From M55B132 sp964508895 (GTDB lineage: Bacteria; Bacteroidota; Bacteroidia; Bacteroidales; B18-G4), in assembly GCA_964508895.1 (NCBI GenBank), contig CAZDWF010000029.1:1-30532 (forward strand): DNA of 30,532 bases, read 5' to 3'. A model generated the notes under the pieces. It was not told where the DNA came from. It saw nothing but the letters and a program-made list of their open reading frames with translations, and ran no database searches. Below are positions 16,627-24,867 of the stretch, one piece after another. How positions within the stretch are numbered: the first letter of the stretch is position 1; each line of letters opens with the position of its first letter. Position numbers and translations under genes: made by a program.

Positions 16627-17955
16627 TTAACAGGACTTAATCGTAATGAATGTGATTTCAGGAAGTATACCAAGCCTACCTGGATATCCTATATTTCCCA
16701 GCCCCCTGTTAACATAAAGATATTGTGAGTTATAAGTATATAATCCTGCCCAGTTCTTATATAAATATTGAGCGGGGCTCCACTTAAAGTTTTTTAATTC
16801 TACACCAAACTGAAAGCCATGAGTATGACCTGAAAAAGTAAGATCAATTTCAGGAAAATTTTTGATCACCTGTGTATCCCAGTGAGTTGGATCATGTGAA
16901 AGCAAGAGTTTGACATCTGAATTATCAGCTCCTTTATAAGCCATTTCCAGGTTGCCATAGCGTGGAAATCTCTTGATCTTGCTCCAGTTATCTACACCAA
17001 TAATTGAAATTTTATTGCCGTCAATCTCTATTGTTTCATTTTCATTTCTAAGCAATCTCCACCCAATTTCCTTGTAGAAATCCTCCAACTCAAGCAGATT
17101 TTTTTGCTTTGCCTGTTCTGAATCCCAGTTAATGTAATCCCCGAAGTCATGATTTCCAAGAACAGCAAAAATACCATATCTGGCTTTTATCTTCTCGAGA
17201 GCATCTTTAAAATCCTTTGTTTCCTTGCTGGAGAAATTCACCATATCCCCAGTAAAGAAAACCAGGTCCGGATCAAGCCGATTAATCAAGTCAACAGCCT
17301 CATAAATAGCAGCTTTAGAAGTCCAGCTACCCAAATGTATATCCGATATTTGCACTATCTTCAAGCTTTTGAAACCTGCTTGTAAGTTCGGCAAACAAAC
17401 ATCCATCTGTCTTATTCTGAAATCATAAGCCCAGCGTACCATACCAATTATTAATCCACTTAATGCAATTCCACCTCCCAGTATTCCAAGATTCTGAAGG
17501 AACTTTGCCCTGCTTATTTTATTTCCTGAAAGCTTTTCTTTTTTTGATCTCTTTTGCCTGACAAACAGGACCAGGTGTCTGAATACCTTGATCAGGTCCG
17601 CAAACAGTAAAAACAAAACAGAGAACACTTTCGCAAAATAAATTGCTATAATGATACCCATTGGATATGTCCGCCATCCTATCGACCAATCATCAATTGG
17701 AAAGATCAATGAAACAATACTTATTATCATAATGAAAAACAGCGGGGACCAGTATAAAAATGTAATTAAGAAAGAAATGCCTGGTCTTAGTTCTGAAACC
17801 TTATGTTTTAAAGAAAACCAGAGATAAATATCGACAGCAAATAAAGCCGCAATAAAAGGACAAAGAGAAGCGTACATAGGATATGCGGTACGAGTGATTA
17901 TATAAGCTATAAGCAGTACCACAATTAAGATAAGTATGTAATATCTCTTCTTCAA
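16627..17955 (-). CDS. Membrane-anchored calcineurin-like metallophosphoesterase
   Basis: Dinuclear metallophosphoesterase of 442 residues with a membrane N terminus. About four hydrophobic segments occupy 1-130 and a further one 153-172, so the catalytic domain (about 195-442) probably faces the periplasm. Metal and catalytic residues are intact: Asp205-x-His207 (SDIHLG), Asp237 (TGDMVNF), Asn268-His269 (GNHDFGD), His354 (SHDP), and His377-x-His379 (SGHTHGFQFG). This matches the YkuE/YaeI-like group; lipid or nucleotide phosphodiesters are possible substrates. The start is TTG (17953-17955): an in-frame TAA stands directly upstream, and the next Met is at residue 27 inside the second hydrophobic region. 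A heptamer array lies immediately upstream. Confidence 0.9.
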   Translation of the reverse strand: MKKRYYILILIVVLLIAYIITRTAYPMYASLCPFIAALFAVDIYLWFSLKHKVSELRPGISFLITFLYWSPLFFIMIISIVSLIFPIDDWSIGWRTYPMGIIIAIYFAKVFSVLFLLFADLIKVFRHLVLFVRQKRSKKEKLSGNKISRAKFLQNLGILGGGIALSGLIIGMVRWAYDFRIRQMDVCLPNLQAGFKSLKIVQISDIHLGSWTSKAAIYEAVDLINRLDPDLVFFTGDMVNFSSKETKDFKDALEKIKARYGIFAVLGNHDFGDYINWDSEQAKQKNLLELEDFYKEIGWRLLRNENETIEIDGNKISIIGVDNWSKIKRFPRYGNLEMAYKGADNSDVKLLLSHDPTHWDTQVIKNFPEIDLTFSGHTHGFQFGVELKNFKWSPAQYLYKNWAGLYTYNSQYLYVNRGLGNIGYPGRLGILPEITFITIKSC

Positions 17956-17960
17956 TTAGT

Positions 17961-18051
17961 TAGATTTTAGACTTTAGATCATAGATCGTAGACATCCGGC
18001 ATCCAGCATCCGGCATCCGGCATCTGGCATCCGGCATCTGGCATCCGGCAC
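17961..18051. repeat. Period-7 degenerate intergenic array (TAGANNN words then CCGGCAT words)
   Basis: Thirteen uninterrupted heptamers. The first five are TAGATTT, TAGACTT, TAGATCA, TAGATCG and TAGACAT. The next eight are CCGGCAT with variants CCAGCAT, CTGGCAT and CCGGCAC. The array fills the space between the start of the metallophosphoesterase gene and the end of the aconitase-family gene. Both word families recur in the same order at 21238-21363. Confidence 0.9.
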
Positions 18052-18081
18052 TCAACAGTAAGATCTCTTTTTTATTGTCAG

Positions 18082-19857
18082 TTATGCTTTTTTTATGTAA
18101 TTCACCAGTCCGTTGGCATTGAATATCTTCATGAGTTTATCTGGAAGCGGATTGAATTTAAATGTCTTCCCTCCTATTTTCACCTCCCCATTTTCAAAAT
18201 CCAGCTCTACTTTATCTCCCTTTTTATAAGCATCAACTGCTTCAGGAAGAATTATTATCGGAAGGCCCTGGTTTACAGAAGACCTGTAAAATATTCTGTT
18301 TACTGATTTACAAATAACTGCTTTAACACCGGCAAAAGACAATCCTACTGCAGGATGTTCTCTTGAGCTTCCACATCCAAAGTTTGCTCCTGCCACTATA
18401 ACATCACCATCACATACCCGCTCGGAAAATGAATCATCAAAACCTTTAAACAAGTATGGTAAGATCTTTTCCGGTTCTGTACTTAGCACAGTATATGTAA
18501 GATTTCCTGCAAACATCAGATCAGTGTTCAGGTTGTCTACATCTGCATAATCCCATGCCCCTGAACTATATCTGTCTTCACCTTCTTTAATATCAACTGT
18601 TTCGCTTTGCTCTTTCTTATATGGGAAAGTATCCTGCCCTTTAAATTTCCTGGGATCAACAATTCTTGCTGCCAATGATGAATAAGCTACAGTAGCAGGA
18701 GAAGCGAGATAAATATCAGATTCTTTATTACCCATTCTACCTTTAAAGTTCCTGTTTGCTGTAGAGATAACATTATATCCATCAGCAGGAATGCCCTGCC
18801 CTGTGCCAAGGCAAGGTCCACATGATGAAGAAAGGACATTGGCACCGGCATCAAGGAATATCTCTATCATTCCTTCTTTTAAGGCTTTCATGTAAATCTC
18901 CTGGGATGCAGGGATAATAAGCATCTGAAAGCCTGCTGGAAGTTTATTTCCTTTAAGTATGTCAGCAACAATTTTCATATCTTCGTAGCGGCCATTGGTA
19001 CAGGTACCCACCATTGACTGATTAAGTACAGTGCCCTCGAGCTCTGAAACGGCTTTAACATTATCAACATGATGAGGAGCTGCCAGGAGTGGGAATAATT
19101 CATCAAGCTTAATCTCAATTTCTCTTGCATATACTGCATCCTCATCTGCCCAAACACCTTTAACTTCTCCTTCAAAATACTCAGCAAGTATTTCATCAGA
19201 AGGGAACACAGCATTTTTCGCACCCATTTCAGAAGCCAGATTTGCCACAGTCATTCTATCGGAAACAGAAAGACTTTTAACACCTTCTCCATGATATTCA
19301 ATAGACATATAATCCGCACCTGAGGATCCAATCATTCCAATGATCCATAAAGAAAGATCTTTGGCGTAAACGCCTTCCGGCAATTCACCTTGCAATGTGA
19401 TCTTTATTGTATCAGGAACCCTGAACCATGTTTCACCCTGTTTCCAGAGTCCGGCTGTTTCTGTACGATCAATTCCTGCAGCGAATGCATTAAAAGCGCC
19501 TGCTGTACAAGTATGGCTATCGGAACCAACGATGATCATTCCCGGTTTAGCGTATCCTGCCATAATCTGGTGACAAATACCCTTGCCTACATCATGAAAC
19601 TTCTCTATTTTCTGTTCCTTAACAATATCTCTTATCTGTTGGTATGAATTGGCAAGCTTTGCATTGGTTGGTGGTGCATTATGATCAAGAACAATAAGTA
19701 ATTGTCCGGGATCAGCTACCTTACTTCCATTCATTTTTTTGAATGTTCCTGCAATACTTGCTGTATTATCATGTGACAAAATGATATCAGGCTTTTTGAA
19801 GACTATGCTTCCTTTCTCAGCTCCGAATATTTTTTCAGCAAAAGTTTTTCCTTTCAT
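18082..19857 (-). CDS. Aconitase-family hydro-lyase (fused large and small subunits)
   Basis: 4Fe-4S hydro-lyase of 591 residues. The large-subunit (LeuC-like) part at 1-405 has GSDSHTCTAGAFNAFAAG (111-128) and cluster ligands Cys286 (VGTCTNGR), Cys346 and Cys349 (SSSCGPCLG). The small swivel domain (LeuD-like) at about 430-591 has DNLNTDLMFAGNLTY and GCGSSREHPAVGL (494-506), with the catalytic Ser/Arg. The residue pattern (for example AKDLSLWIIGMIGSSGADYMSIEY) is closer to isopropylmalate isomerase/homoaconitase than to the ~750-residue aconitases. It could work as aconitase in the TCA cycle, as homoaconitase or as isopropylmalate isomerase; the sequence alone does not decide. No leu genes are adjacent. 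Confidence 0.9.
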   Translation of the reverse strand: MKGKTFAEKIFGAEKGSIVFKKPDIILSHDNTASIAGTFKKMNGSKVADPGQLLIVLDHNAPPTNAKLANSYQQIRDIVKEQKIEKFHDVGKGICHQIMAGYAKPGMIIVGSDSHTCTAGAFNAFAAGIDRTETAGLWKQGETWFRVPDTIKITLQGELPEGVYAKDLSLWIIGMIGSSGADYMSIEYHGEGVKSLSVSDRMTVANLASEMGAKNAVFPSDEILAEYFEGEVKGVWADEDAVYAREIEIKLDELFPLLAAPHHVDNVKAVSELEGTVLNQSMVGTCTNGRYEDMKIVADILKGNKLPAGFQMLIIPASQEIYMKALKEGMIEIFLDAGANVLSSSCGPCLGTGQGIPADGYNVISTANRNFKGRMGNKESDIYLASPATVAYSSLAARIVDPRKFKGQDTFPYKKEQSETVDIKEGEDRYSSGAWDYADVDNLNTDLMFAGNLTYTVLSTEPEKILPYLFKGFDDSFSERVCDGDVIVAGANFGCGSSREHPAVGLSFAGVKAVICKSVNRIFYRSSVNQGLPIIILPEAVDAYKKGDKVELDFENGEVKIGGKTFKFNPLPDKLMKIFNANGLVNYIKKA

Positions 19858-19895
19858 GGCTTATAATTGAAATTAGTATTAGCAATTTTGAAATG

Positions 19896-19903
19896 CAAAA
19901 GTA
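19896..19903 (-). promoter_or_regulatory. Bacteroidetes -7 element (TACTTTTG) of the aconitase-family gene
   Basis: On the minus strand this reads TACTTTTG, matching TAnnTTTG, 38 bases upstream of the ATG at 19857. No clear -33 TTTG was seen. Confidence 0.5.
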
Positions 19904-20116
19904 CAACTCCCTTTGTATTTGGAAAAGACTTTATTAACAAACTCATAAATTTTTCAATGTTTTATGCCATTATTCTTATAGGATACCTTAAATCTGGGTT
20001 CATCTGCGAGAAGCTTTTTTAACTTAATCACTGAGATGTAGTGTATTACCCAGAGAAACAATAATATAATTTAATATTTAAAGTTGCTGCCAGATAAATT
20101 TTACTTAATTTCTTGC

Positions 20117-20124
20117 TATATTTG
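20117..20124 (+). promoter_or_regulatory. Bacteroidetes -7 element (TATATTTG) of the WG-repeat gene
   Basis: Exact TAnnTTTG match, 24 bases upstream of the ATG at 20149. It overlaps an in-frame upstream TTG (20113), which argues that the ATG is the real start. Confidence 0.6.
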
Positions 20125-20148
20125 TTAAAACTTATAATTATTATTACC

Positions 20149-21240
20149 ATGAAAAGAATCATACTTAGCATTACAGCACTCTTACTTACAACATTAATGT
20201 TTTCACAGGAATATCTCGCTTGTGCAAGAGCTGATAAAGAATGGGGATATATTAACCGTGAAGGGACATGGGTCATTAATCCACAGTTTGAAAATGTTAA
20301 TGATTTCAGTGAAGGCTTAGCTGCAGTCAGAAATAATGGCGAATGGGGATTTATTGATAAGGGAGGGAATTATATTGTTAATCCGCAGTTTGATGATGCA
20401 AATAATTTTGTCAACGGATTAGCATCTGTTAAAAGTGGAAAAGAATGGGGTTATATTGATAAGGGTGGAAACTTTATTATAAATCCACAGTTTGAATATG
20501 CTTATGAATTTTCTGAAGGCTTAGCCCAGGTTCGTAAAAATGGAGAATGGGGTTTTATTGATAAAGAGGGCAACTACGTTATAAACCCACAATTCGATAA
20601 AATTGGCGCATTTAATGAAGGACTGGCTCCTATCCTGAAAGGTAAAGAGTGGGGATATATTGATAAAGATGGAAATTATATAATTAATCCACAGTTTGAA
20701 AAAGCTGAAGCATTCTCTCAAGGACTTGCCAGGGTGAGAAAAGGAGGAGAATGGGGATTCATTGATAAAAATGGGGACTATATAATTAATCCACAATTTG
20801 ATAATGCAAGCGACTTTATAGAAAGTCTGGCAGCAGTGAAAAAAGGAAAAGAATGGGGATTCATCAATAAAGATGGAAAGTTTGTGATCAACCCTCAGTT
20901 TTATAAAGTTGGTGATTTTAAAAGTGGTATTGTAGCTGTGAAAAAAGGGAAAGAATGGGGATTTGTTGATAAGAATGGGAAATTTACTATTAACCCACAG
21001 TTTATAAATGCATTTGAATTCACTGACAATCTTGCTGCTGTAAAAAAGGGGAAAGAATGGGGATTCATTGATAAAAATGGAAAATTTGCTATTAACCCAC
21101 AGTTTGAGAAAGTAAACCCTTTCTTTAATGGAATGGCATTGGTGAAAAAGAATGGAGAATGGGGATGGATCGATAAATCAGGAAACTATATAATTAACCC
21201 TCAGTTCCCGAATGCAAAGGGGTTTGTTAGAGTTAACTAG
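20149..21240 (+). CDS. Secreted WG (KWG)-repeat protein, ten repeats
   Basis: Exported protein of 363 residues, function unknown. The signal peptide is MKRIILSITALLLTTLMFSQ. The rest is ten tandem WG repeats of exactly 34 residues (102 bp). Each starts E-W-G-[FY]-I-[DN]-K and continues N-[YF]-[IV]-I-N-P-Q-F and F-x-x-G-L-A-x-V, with the final unit truncated after GFVRV. WG repeats are thought to form beta-rich solenoids and to bind partners. There is no T9SS domain, so it is probably periplasmic or T9SS-independent. Start 20149 was chosen over the TTG at 20113 because of the signal peptide and promoter position. Units 7-9 (KKGKEWGF...) are the most alike at DNA level, suggesting recent duplication there. 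Confidence 0.92.
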   Translation: MKRIILSITALLLTTLMFSQEYLACARADKEWGYINREGTWVINPQFENVNDFSEGLAAVRNNGEWGFIDKGGNYIVNPQFDDANNFVNGLASVKSGKEWGYIDKGGNFIINPQFEYAYEFSEGLAQVRKNGEWGFIDKEGNYVINPQFDKIGAFNEGLAPILKGKEWGYIDKDGNYIINPQFEKAEAFSQGLARVRKGGEWGFIDKNGDYIINPQFDNASDFIESLAAVKKGKEWGFINKDGKFVINPQFYKVGDFKSGIVAVKKGKEWGFVDKNGKFTINPQFINAFEFTDNLAAVKKGKEWGFIDKNGKFAINPQFEKVNPFFNGMALVKKNGEWGWIDKSGNYIINPQFPNAKGFVRVN

Positions 21241-21363
21241 ATTATAGATTATAGATTATAGATCATAGATCATAGACTTTAGACCATAGATTTTAGCATC
21301 AGGTATCTGGTATCAGGCATCAGGAAACTGGCATCCGGTATCAGGTATCCGGCATCCGGCATC
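21238..21363. repeat. Period-7 degenerate intergenic array filling a convergent gap (18 units)
   Basis: Eighteen heptamers without a break. The first unit starts on the TAG stop of the WG-repeat gene; the last ends inside the TCA (TGA on the minus strand) that stops the lipoprotein gene. The first eight are TAGATTA (three times) and TAGATCA/TAGACTT/TAGACCA/TAGATTT. Then come TAGCATC and variants of NGGYATC such as AGGTATC, TGGTATC and CGGCATC, with one outlier AGGAAAC. Confidence 0.93.
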
Positions 21364-22363
21364 ATTCTTCAACCATCTGCATGAATCCATAATGCATCAC
21401 CCTTTTACTACCTTTTGGTATTTCATTATAGGCACGATAATAAATTAATTTGTTATTCTTTGTAATTCCAGGAAACATGGCTTCTATACGTTGCTGTATC
21501 CGCTTATTCTCTTCCTCAAGTCCTGCAAAATCATATAATTTAACATTTGTATGATATTGTATCATAGGGTAATATAAACCACTCACCCTGTGAGGATAAA
21601 TATTGAAGATACTGGCGCTTGTTTCAGCTGTATCTACAGCTAAAGGAAACTCATAAGCAAACTGAAGTTCATTGGTGATAAAATTCAGCATATTGACCAT
21701 ATCATCATCAAGCTTATACCTGAAATATTGACCGGCAGGCCTTATACACTGCCACATAATATTCAATGAATTGGAAGCATCAATAAGGTGACCTTTTGCA
21801 TATAACTCAACAGACTCCTTATAATAATCCACTGCGTTCTTACTAAGTATTCTATATATCCCAAACTTAATCATATCCAGCTTCCATCCTGAAGGATATT
21901 TACTATAGAGAAGAGTGATCAGGAATTCATCAAAGGAGTGCTCCGGAAATAGCAAAGAAATAAAAACCTCCTTGTTATAAGGTTCATAATAGATATAATA
22001 TCTGTTATTGCCAAAGCCAGCACCAATACTATCATAAGCCAGCGCTTTCGTATTCGGGATATAGACCTGGTCCAGGAATTTATAAGTCTTGCCTCCAAGC
22101 AAATTATGCACATAAGATATATTTGAATCAATACGCTGCTGGCTCATACGGTCTTTTAAATTATCTGACAAAACAGAGGAGATCAGAACAGGATTATCAG
22201 AGCGTATGGCATCAAGTACAACATTGTTTAATGGATTCAAATTTTCCTGTATATTTTCAGGTATATCATCATTATAATACGCTTTTCTGTCTGATGTTCC
22301 GTTGCAACCCACCAGAAACAATACAATAAGTACCGGCAATATTTGAAAATAACCTCTATACAT
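21362..22363 (-). CDS. Hypothetical lipoprotein downstream of the patatin gene
   Basis: Lipoprotein of 333 residues; the family was not recognised. The start at 22363 (MYRGYFQILPVLIVLFLVGC) was chosen over a TTG six codons upstream because the ATG gives a standard type II signal peptide with Cys20. After an Asn/Asp-rich linker the mature part has no catalytic motif that I can identify. It is rich in Tyr and Ile, with 'YYKESVELYAKGHLIDASNSLNIMW' suggesting one TPR-like helix pair. It begins 30 bases after the patatin-barrel gene ends on the same strand, so the two are likely co-transcribed and the lipoprotein may serve that system. Its stop codon is fused to the heptamer array. Confidence 0.75.
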   Translation of the reverse strand: MYRGYFQILPVLIVLFLVGCNGTSDRKAYYNDDIPENIQENLNPLNNVVLDAIRSDNPVLISSVLSDNLKDRMSQQRIDSNISYVHNLLGGKTYKFLDQVYIPNTKALAYDSIGAGFGNNRYYIYYEPYNKEVFISLLFPEHSFDEFLITLLYSKYPSGWKLDMIKFGIYRILSKNAVDYYKESVELYAKGHLIDASNSLNIMWQCIRPAGQYFRYKLDDDMVNMLNFITNELQFAYEFPLAVDTAETSASIFNIYPHRVSGLYYPMIQYHTNVKLYDFAGLEEENKRIQQRIEAMFPGITKNNKLIYYRAYNEIPKGSKRVMHYGFMQMVEE

Positions 22364-22393
22364 TCTATGAAGTAAATGCAAATTAAAAAAAAA

Positions 22394-24613
22394 TTAAAAA
22401 TCGAAGCCCAAACTAAAATACAAACTGGCTCCCGAATTTATATTTGAACTCATCAGTGTCACTTCAATCGGGCCTATATAGCTTTTATAACCGGCAGTCA
22501 AGCCGTAGCCAAACATGAAATTTTCTGATTTAACCAGATCCTGATAATCCAATTCGTTAGCACCAAAATCAGATCTTACAGTTAGAAATAAATTTTTCAT
22601 CAAATTATATTGCAGCTTAAGCCTTCCTACTGCTGAATATAATCCATATGACTGAACAAAATTCACTCCTGTAAAATATACAAAATTATCAAGATAGTTT
22701 ATTGTCGTTAAGCCTCCTACCCCATACCAATGATGAATTGGCGGGACATCCTGCTTTATAGTACCACCAAGGAATAATCCGGGTTTTAGCACAAACCTCT
22801 TTGAGAGTGATATATTTTGATCATATTTCAGATAATACATTAATGAATTCGTAAATATTTCTTTAGACCAATCATTTCCAATAGGCATGATATATGTAAT
22901 TATAAACTGGCTGTTAACACCTGAAGTTGAAAAATGTGGTCTGTCCCTGGTATCCGCCCTGAACGAAATAAAAGCATTTAAATAACTGTTAAAATCTGAG
23001 AATTGAGCAAGTAATGAATCCTCAATATCAGGCTTCAGGCTGAAATATTCATATTCAAAACCTGCCCTGAAACTATACAGGTTCTTAAGGACTGAGCCGG
23101 CAAAAGCCATTACTTTATTGTTTATAAATCTAATAGAGTTTACCTTTTTGTCTTTTTCATACTCATTGAACCTGAAAGAATAAAAATCGAGTTCTATGCC
23201 CGGGCCAGGCTTAGGCCCATTGCTGATATAATACAGAGCTTTCACACGAGGGTTAGTGCCAAATACAACTGATGCAAAAAGTTTACTTCTGTTTCCGAGA
23301 ATGTTTCTGAAAACCCCGTTCACCATTATGCTTCCCAGGTAATCACTATCATAATGAAGTGATGCAGTCAGATATCCCGGAGCTCCCTCCTGCATCTTAA
23401 TTATTAGATCAGCTTTGCCATCGCCTGCCGGTCTGAGTTCATAGAAAACATATTCGAAAAAACGGGAACCATAAACCCTTGTTACCATCTCTTCAATTTC
23501 TTCAATTTTAACGCTTGTATTTTCAAATCTATCAAAGAAATTATCAAGATAAATACTCGACATTTTCTTATTACCGTGATATTCAACATTTCTGATGTAT
23601 ACCTCTTTAAGAGGTTGCGCATTGAATTCCGTTAATGGAACCTCTTCAATGGAATTTAATGAATCGGCAAGTTTTTTCAATTCATCATAATGCTTACGGG
23701 CTTCACGCTCTCCATAAGCAATAATAGAATCATACATATCGAAATCCATCATACCCTGCTTTATTTTATAATGGATTTGATAATCCACAAGGCTGTCTGC
23801 AAGTTCGTTAGCTGAAGCCCTGGAGAATGAAATAATTTGATCAAGCACTGAAGTTATCGTATTCAATTTGGCAATACTGTCTACTAATCCAGACTGCACA
23901 TTTCCTCCTATCAGGAATTGCGCTCCCATTTCCTGAACCTGTTTGGCAGGGAAATTATCCACCACACCTCCGTCAACTAAATACCTTCCCTGGTAAAATG
24001 TTGGAGAAAAATATCCAGGAATCGACATACTGGAACGCACTGCCATAGGTAAATATCCTGAATTCAGTGTTATAGCTTCTCCTGTTAACAGATCTGTACC
24101 AACGCAAATAAAGGGTGTATTGAGATTATTAAAATCCGTGATTTCAAAATCTTTTGATAAGAACCGGTTCAGAAGAAGGTTAACCTGTTGTCCTTTATAC
24201 AGTGAACTTTGGAGGTTGATTTTCCTTCTTTTATAAGCAAATGAAATAATGGAGTTCTCCAGGAATTCCTTTTCTTCATAAGCAATATATTTTCTTGGAA
24301 TTTCATCTTTAATCACCTTATCCCAATTCTGGCCTCTGATGATTTTCTCCATTTCATCAGGACTGTATCCAGAAGCATACATTGCAGCCATAATACTTCC
24401 AATAGATGTACCACCTATATAGTCGATCTTAAGCCCAACTTCCTGAAGCACCCTGAACAATCCTATATATGCAAATCCTTTTGCACCACCACCACTTAGA
24501 ACAAGCCCTACTTTAGGCCTCCCGGATTTTTCATCCCCTTCTTTTGTTTCAGGATGCGAATAAGAGATCAGCATAAAATTAAACAATAGCAAGATCAGAA
24601 TAGTCCTTAGCAT
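22394..24613 (-). CDS. Patatin-like phospholipase fused to POTRA and outer-membrane barrel (PlpD / type Vd-like)
   Basis: Outer-membrane protein of 739 residues. The N-terminal signal is MLRTILILLLFNFMLISYS. The patatin domain at 34-240 has the oxyanion motif GGGAKG (41-46), nucleophile Ser70 in GTSIG (68-72) and dyad Asp214 in DGG (214-216), so a lipid acyl hydrolase activity is expected. Residues about 335-400 resemble one POTRA domain (VYIRNVEYHGNKKMSSIYL). From about 410 to the end lies a BamA/D15-type beta-barrel with aromatic-alternating strands and a terminal Phe after SLYFSLGFDF. The order patatin-POTRA-barrel matches P. aeruginosa PlpD, a type Vd autotransporter. It is probably the first gene of an operon with the lipoprotein. 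Confidence 0.94.
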   Translation of the reverse strand: MLRTILILLLFNFMLISYSHPETKEGDEKSGRPKVGLVLSGGGAKGFAYIGLFRVLQEVGLKIDYIGGTSIGSIMAAMYASGYSPDEMEKIIRGQNWDKVIKDEIPRKYIAYEEKEFLENSIISFAYKRRKINLQSSLYKGQQVNLLLNRFLSKDFEITDFNNLNTPFICVGTDLLTGEAITLNSGYLPMAVRSSMSIPGYFSPTFYQGRYLVDGGVVDNFPAKQVQEMGAQFLIGGNVQSGLVDSIAKLNTITSVLDQIISFSRASANELADSLVDYQIHYKIKQGMMDFDMYDSIIAYGEREARKHYDELKKLADSLNSIEEVPLTEFNAQPLKEVYIRNVEYHGNKKMSSIYLDNFFDRFENTSVKIEEIEEMVTRVYGSRFFEYVFYELRPAGDGKADLIIKMQEGAPGYLTASLHYDSDYLGSIMVNGVFRNILGNRSKLFASVVFGTNPRVKALYYISNGPKPGPGIELDFYSFRFNEYEKDKKVNSIRFINNKVMAFAGSVLKNLYSFRAGFEYEYFSLKPDIEDSLLAQFSDFNSYLNAFISFRADTRDRPHFSTSGVNSQFIITYIMPIGNDWSKEIFTNSLMYYLKYDQNISLSKRFVLKPGLFLGGTIKQDVPPIHHWYGVGGLTTINYLDNFVYFTGVNFVQSYGLYSAVGRLKLQYNLMKNLFLTVRSDFGANELDYQDLVKSENFMFGYGLTAGYKSYIGPIEVTLMSSNINSGASLYFSLGFDF

Positions 24614-24636
24614 AATGACGATTTGATTAGGTTAAA

Positions 24637-24644
24637 CAAATATA
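24637..24644 (-). promoter_or_regulatory. Bacteroidetes -7 element (TATATTTG) of the patatin-barrel gene
   Basis: Minus-strand TATATTTG, 23 bases upstream of the ATG at 24613. A TTG lies 21 bases further upstream (24666-24668 on the minus strand), close to the expected -33 box, making this the most complete promoter seen here. Confidence 0.6.
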
Positions 24645-24867
24645 AAATAAATTATAAACCCCATGCAACCCTTTGAATCCAATTCATCTCTTTAACATGA
24701 ATCACAAATCAAATTTCATGAGATCAATTATTATTGTTTCTCTTATCAAACAATGCTTGTTTTCAGGCAATAAAGCTAAAGCCCTTATACAAAGCACTTC
24801 CCAGACGTATTATCATTCAATTACAAAGATTCTAAACCTTAATTAATAATATTAAAACAAATTAATT

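Noticed and set aside
19985..20070. Sequence resembling the widespread intergenic 'ATCTG-TTCATCTG ... CTGAG ... CAGAG' repeat seen in many environmental genomes
   Set aside because: There is only one degraded copy here and no clear period; the resemblance is from memory and is too weak to annotate.
17961..21363. Heptamer arrays considered as CRISPR arrays
   Set aside because: There are no spacers between units, the period is 7 bases, and no cas genes are present.
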